From assembly GCA_900542935.1 (NCBI GenBank), contig UQPN01000034.1, forward strand, positions 1-8,198: DNA of 8,198 nt, written 5' to 3'. Shown piece after piece: positions 5,690 to 8,198 of the stretch; the stretch's first letter is position 1; the number at the start of each line of letters is the position of its first letter. The translations under genes were made by a program, and so were the position numbers. The notes under the pieces were generated by a model that had not been told where the DNA came from, ran no database searches, and saw nothing but the letters and a program-made list of their open reading frames with translations. This DNA comes from an uncultured Eubacteriales bacterium. Its GTDB lineage: Bacteria; Bacillota; Clostridia; Christensenellales; Borkfalkiaceae.

Positions 5690-6913
5690 TTATTTGTATG
5701 GCATAGGTCTTGAACTATCGTAAACGGCGGCGCAATCGAAGAAACGGGCGCATACGTTTTTTCTCAACGAAATTCCGTCCATGGGGCAGCGATCCTGAAA
5801 AAGATATTTTTCGTCGGCGGAACGTAGCGGCATTTTTGTATAAAACGGAAGATTTCCCACCCCGAAAAACAGGTTGAATCCCGCTTTCCGCAAGGTTTTT
5901 TGTCGTTCGTCGCCGCCGTTTTCTCCGAATACCCATTCGCCGTAAGGATACGCGTACAGCGAGGTGGAACCCACAAGCGGTTCTACTTCGTTTTTCCATT
6001 TGCTTATATCGTCCCGCACTTGCTGCGGCGTACTTCTTTTAATATGTCTGTGAGAATAGCTGTGGCATCCGAACAGCCAACCGTTATTTTTCAAGGCTGC
6101 GATTACCGGGGCGGCGTTTTGAATTTCTTCCGCGCGGTTTTCGCTGTTTCTGTCCGTGCGGTAGCCTAAAACGCCGTCAAACCCCGTAAGGAAGATGATT
6201 CCGCGCGCGCTGTGATAAGAAAAATCGGGATGAGAGCCGATAAAATCTTCTAAAATCGGAGCAAATTCTTCGCCGTGAATCCGCGTTGTGCCGTCTTTGA
6301 AAAACGTTTCGGCGAAAATATTGCCTTTGTCGTCGGTAATCAGGCGCGACGACGTGCCTTTTCCCTGATTTTTCCGCGCGTAAACGATATCGTCGAACGA
6401 AAGAATCAGAGGCTTTTTGTTTTCCGGAAAAAGAAAGGGGATTCTATGCGCGCCGCCGTCGCATTCGGCAAAAGTTTCCGTTGCGTTTACCAGCGCGTAG
6501 CCGTTTTGATGCAAGGCGTTTAAAATCGCGCGGAATTCTTTCGGAGTAAGGCAATCTTCGTCGAGATTTTTGCCGTACGTATTGCCATAGGCAAAGGCGA
6601 TTTCCGGGTGCGAAATCAGGTTATGGGTGAAAAGATGTTCCACTGTTTCGCGTGTGTTGATTTCGACGAGTTTGGCGGAATCGTTTTCCGTTTCGTTGCC
6701 GACGAACGGTTCCGCCGTCGTCGAACGCGGAAGGGCTTCTTCCGCGCCGCTATCGCGATTGTTGCACGCAACGGGAAACAGAAGCGATATTACGAGAAAC
6801 GCAGCTGCAAACAAACGGGCGGAAAAACTTAAAATCCGCCCGGAAAAGAGTCGATGCGAGGCGTTGTGCGGTGAGTTGCGTATCGCCGCGAAAAAATTAT
6901 TTTTTTTATTCAT
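5690..6913 (-). CDS. Exported NodB-family polysaccharide deacetylase-like protein, probable lipoprotein
   Basis: This is expected to remove N-acetyl or O-acetyl groups from a surface or environmental glycan, acting outside the membrane. The 407-aa product begins with a basic N-region of about 33 residues, then a hydrophobic segment (34-49) ending FPVAC with C50. That looks like a lipobox, although proline at -3 is atypical. A low-complexity linker (51-82) follows. The NodB motifs are present: LSFDD (171-175, D174 and D175), HSYSH (284-288, H284 and H288) and YPYG (322-325). About 110 residues separate the first two motifs, well above the usual spacing, and include ARGIIFLTGFDGVLGYRTD (236-254). 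I recall this arrangement from a clostridial subgroup. The ATG has no good Shine-Dalgarno and is followed by a run of eight A. A CATAAT near 6941-6946 is a weak -10 candidate. The substrate is unknown. Confidence 0.85.
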   Translation of the reverse strand: MNKKNNFFAAIRNSPHNASHRLFSGRILSFSARLFAAAFLVISLLFPVACNNRDSGAEEALPRSTTAEPFVGNETENDSAKLVEINTRETVEHLFTHNLISHPEIAFAYGNTYGKNLDEDCLTPKEFRAILNALHQNGYALVNATETFAECDGGAHRIPFLFPENKKPLILSFDDIVYARKNQGKGTSSRLITDDKGNIFAETFFKDGTTRIHGEEFAPILEDFIGSHPDFSYHSARGIIFLTGFDGVLGYRTDRNSENRAEEIQNAAPVIAALKNNGWLFGCHSYSHRHIKRSTPQQVRDDISKWKNEVEPLVGSTSLYAYPYGEWVFGENGGDERQKTLRKAGFNLFFGVGNLPFYTKMPLRSADEKYLFQDRCPMDGISLRKNVCARFFDCAAVYDSSRPMPYK

Positions 6914-7009
6914 ATCCGCAGTATTCGTTTTCGTGGCGGAATTATGTGAAAAAAATCGAAAAAATCACAGAAAAAGCGGCGAAAAATCGAAAAGTATTTT
7001 TACAATCGC

Positions 7010-7039
7010 TTGACAGTCCGGGCGAAAATGTTCTATAAT
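7010..7039 (+). promoter_or_regulatory. Near-consensus promoter of the aldose epimerase-like gene
   Basis: A perfect TTGACA (7010-7015) and a perfect TATAAT (7034-7039) are separated by 18 bp, one more than optimal. Transcription would start near 7046, about 60 nt before the preferred ATG at 7108. The gap 6914-7068 shared with the divergent deacetylase gene otherwise contains only A-rich stretches with AATCGAAAA occurring twice, and no operator I can name. Confidence 0.8.
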
Positions 7040-7107
7040 TATATAAGAATTATTTCCTTGCGGAGACAGTGCGGCAACGGAAAAACAACGCAGACGGGAA
7101 CGAAAAA

Positions 7108-7956
7108 ATGTTTTACACATTACAAAACAGACATGCAAAAATAAAGGTGAACGATTTCGGCGCGGAGCTTTCTTCCGTAGTTATCGACGGAAAAGAGCGC
7201 CTCTGGCAGAATTCCGACGGAACGTGGAATGAACATGCGCCGCTGCTTTTTCCCGTGTGCGGACATTTCGGCTGTACGGTGGACGGAAAAACTTACCCGA
7301 TGCCGACGCACGGATTTGCGAAAGAATTTCCGTTCGTAGCCGAAAAACGAACAAAATCCCGTCTGGTTTTTACGCTTGTTTCTTCTCCGGAAACGGAAAA
7401 ATATTATCCGTATCGCTTTTCTTACAGCGTGGAGTACCGTTTGCGCGGCAGAAAGCTGACGATTCTGCACACCGTGAAAAATCTTGCGGAAACGCCGCTT
7501 TATTTTGCCTGCGGCGGGCATGAATCGTATCTTCTGGACGGTTCCGTCAGCGATTATAAGCTGGTGTTTCCTCTTTCGGAAACCTTCGTGCATCGCCCGC
7601 ACAACGAAGAAGGATATCTTACCGGCGCGAGAGAAACGCTCGGCGTGGGCAACGAATTGATTCTGCCCGACAATTATTTAAGCGGAGGAGCGACGGTGAT
7701 TCTTGAAAAACTGCGCAGCCGCAAAGTGAGCTTATTGAAAACAAGCGGCGAAAAATGCGCCGATATTTCGTTTTCCGGGTTTGAAAATCTTTTGTTGTGG
7801 CGGCCCGATAAAGCGAAAATGGTCTGCATCGAGCCTTGGTCGAATCTGCCGGACGAAGCGATTGCGAATCCGAAAGAATTTTCGAAAAAAGACGGCGTAT
7901 TCAAGGTGGAAGGCTTGAAAAGCAAGCGCCTGAAACGCAGCATCAGATATTATTGA
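7108..7956 (+). CDS. Aldose 1-epimerase family protein (LacX/GalM-like)
   Basis: This is a member of the galactose mutarotase superfamily, expected to interconvert alpha and beta anomers of a free or phosphorylated sugar in the cytosol. From the ATG the product is 282 aa. The LacX-type landmarks are the N-terminal NDFGAELSSV (15-24), PLLFPVCG (45-52), THGFAKEF (67-74), CGGHESY (135-141) and CIEPW (240-244). By family alignment H68, H138 and E242 correspond to the GalM active-site histidines and catalytic glutamate. There is no signal peptide. A GTG at 7069 would add 13 polar residues (MRQRKNNADGNEK), but family members begin near the ATG. A weak GGGAA sits 7 bases before the ATG, whereas GGAG is only 3 bases from the GTG. 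It is a single gene under its own promoter, with no sugar-operon neighbour to indicate the substrate. Confidence 0.88.
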   Translation: MFYTLQNRHAKIKVNDFGAELSSVVIDGKERLWQNSDGTWNEHAPLLFPVCGHFGCTVDGKTYPMPTHGFAKEFPFVAEKRTKSRLVFTLVSSPETEKYYPYRFSYSVEYRLRGRKLTILHTVKNLAETPLYFACGGHESYLLDGSVSDYKLVFPLSETFVHRPHNEEGYLTGARETLGVGNELILPDNYLSGGATVILEKLRSRKVSLLKTSGEKCADISFSGFENLLLWRPDKAKMVCIEPWSNLPDEAIANPKEFSKKDGVFKVEGLKSKRLKRSIRYY

Positions 7957-7981
7957 TTTTACGGCATTCGTGATTTTTGCG

Positions 7982-8046
7982 GTTTGCGATAGGAAGCGAG
8001 CAAACAAAAGCGTCAGACGCAACCTGTTGCGGGTGAGAAAAAATAG
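7982..8046. repeat. 65-bp hairpin-rich repeat, copy 1
   Basis: This unit matches 8134-8198 at 63 of 65 positions; the only differences are TA versus CC at 7990-7991. It contains three successive inverted repeats: GTTTGC/GCAAAC (7982-7987 with 8000-8005), GCGTC/GACGC around one A (8010-8020) and GCAAC/GTTGC around CT (8019-8030). Read on the minus strand, the GCGTC hairpin is followed by TTTTGTTT and so resembles a terminator. It starts 25 bp after the epimerase stop. The stretch 7957-8198 otherwise holds no credible gene. Confidence 0.9.
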
Positions 8047-8049
8047 CGT

Positions 8050-8084
8050 AAAAAAATCGTGTACCGAAAAACACGATACACGAT
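8050..8084 (-). terminator. Minus-strand intrinsic terminator between the two repeat copies
   Basis: On the minus strand, ATCGTGTA (8084-8077) pairs with TACACGAT (8063-8056) around a 13-nt loop. Alternatively ATCGTGT (8077-8071) pairs with ACACGAT (8062-8056) around an 8-nt loop. Both stems lead into a run of T (8056-8050). The two options exist because the 7-mer ACACGAT is duplicated in tandem (8071-8084). No plus-strand U-tract follows, so it implies leftward transcription from beyond the window. I see no comparable plus-strand terminator for the epimerase gene. Confidence 0.65.
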
Positions 8085-8133
8085 CTGGCAGGGGAGACGC
8101 GATTCGTAAGGAGCGTAGCGACGGAACAGCGTT

Positions 8134-8198
8134 GTTTGCGACCGGAAGCGAGCAAACAAAAGCGTCAGACGCAACCTGTTGCGGGTGAGAAAAAATAG
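8134..8198. repeat. 65-bp hairpin-rich repeat, copy 2 (reaches the window edge)
   Basis: This second copy begins exactly 152 bp after the first and runs to the last base, so its true right end is unknown. Here the first inverted repeat is longer: TTGTTTGC (8132-8139) with GCAAACAA (8152-8159). The GCGTC/GACGC and GCAAC/GTTGC hairpins are unchanged. The two substitutions fall in the loop of the first hairpin. The 152-bp spacing is not a multiple of three and the frames differ between copies, which argues against a protein-coding repeat. Confidence 0.9.

Noticed and set aside
7069..7107. GTG start adding 13 residues to the aldose epimerase-like protein
   Set aside because: Its only GGAG is 3 bases away, too close, and family members begin at the position of the ATG at 7108.
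7970..8188. 72-codon plus-strand frame and a 70-codon minus-strand frame across the right-end repeat
   Set aside because: The two repeat copies are read in different frames because 152 is not a multiple of three, there is no Shine-Dalgarno, and the compositions are unlike protein.
7982..8198. CRISPR array or tRNA at the right end
   Set aside because: The repeat is 65 bp with an 87-bp spacing and only two copies, too large for CRISPR, and no cloverleaf or tRNA TPsiC-arm sequence is visible.

Overview
The window looks like a piece of a Bacillota (probably Clostridia-type) chromosome. This rests on family resemblance and signal style, not on a search. The genes carry strong AAGGAG/GGAGG ribosome binding sites and near-consensus sigma-A-type promoters. 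They include a homotetrameric-type GltA/NfnL oxidoreductase, a ComEB-like dCMP deaminase, a LacX-type aldose epimerase homologue and a lipoprotein-like NodB deacetylase of clostridial appearance. Base composition is roughly half G+C by eye and looks even across the genes. I see no transposase, integrase, phage gene or CRISPR array.

Layout, left to right. (1) The 3' half of a glutamate synthase small-subunit-like flavoprotein on the + strand enters from the left and ends at 732. A hairpin at 753-781 separates it from the convergent chaperonin genes. (2) groES-groEL lie on the - strand, transcribed leftward from a promoter near 2850-2878. (3) Divergently, a tight + strand cluster follows its own promoter at 2993-3021: ComEB-like dCMP deaminase, a cytosolic cyclophilin, then purB. 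It ends in a strong terminator at 5609-5645. (4) A - strand gene encodes an exported, probably lipid-anchored NodB-family deacetylase, convergent with purB. (5) A near-consensus promoter at 7010-7039 drives a LacX/GalM-like sugar epimerase homologue. (6) The right end (7957-8198) holds no credible gene. It contains two copies of a 65-bp hairpin-rich repeat spaced exactly 152 bp apart, with a minus-strand terminator between them. The second copy runs to the window edge.

The genes are mostly housekeeping. GroES/GroEL fold proteins, and the cyclophilin is a second folding factor. ComEB supplies dUMP for dTMP synthesis, while PurB acts twice in purine synthesis, so that cluster leans toward nucleotide supply. 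The deacetylase and the epimerase concern cell-surface glycan and free sugars respectively.

I did not find a clearly new multi-gene system. The items most worth a second look are the 152-bp-spaced repeat at the right edge, a promoter-plus-terminator pair after purB that could make a roughly 45-nt RNA, a groESL operon with no CIRCE operator, an unusual FFL tripeptide in the GroES mobile loop, and the large insert in the deacetylase.
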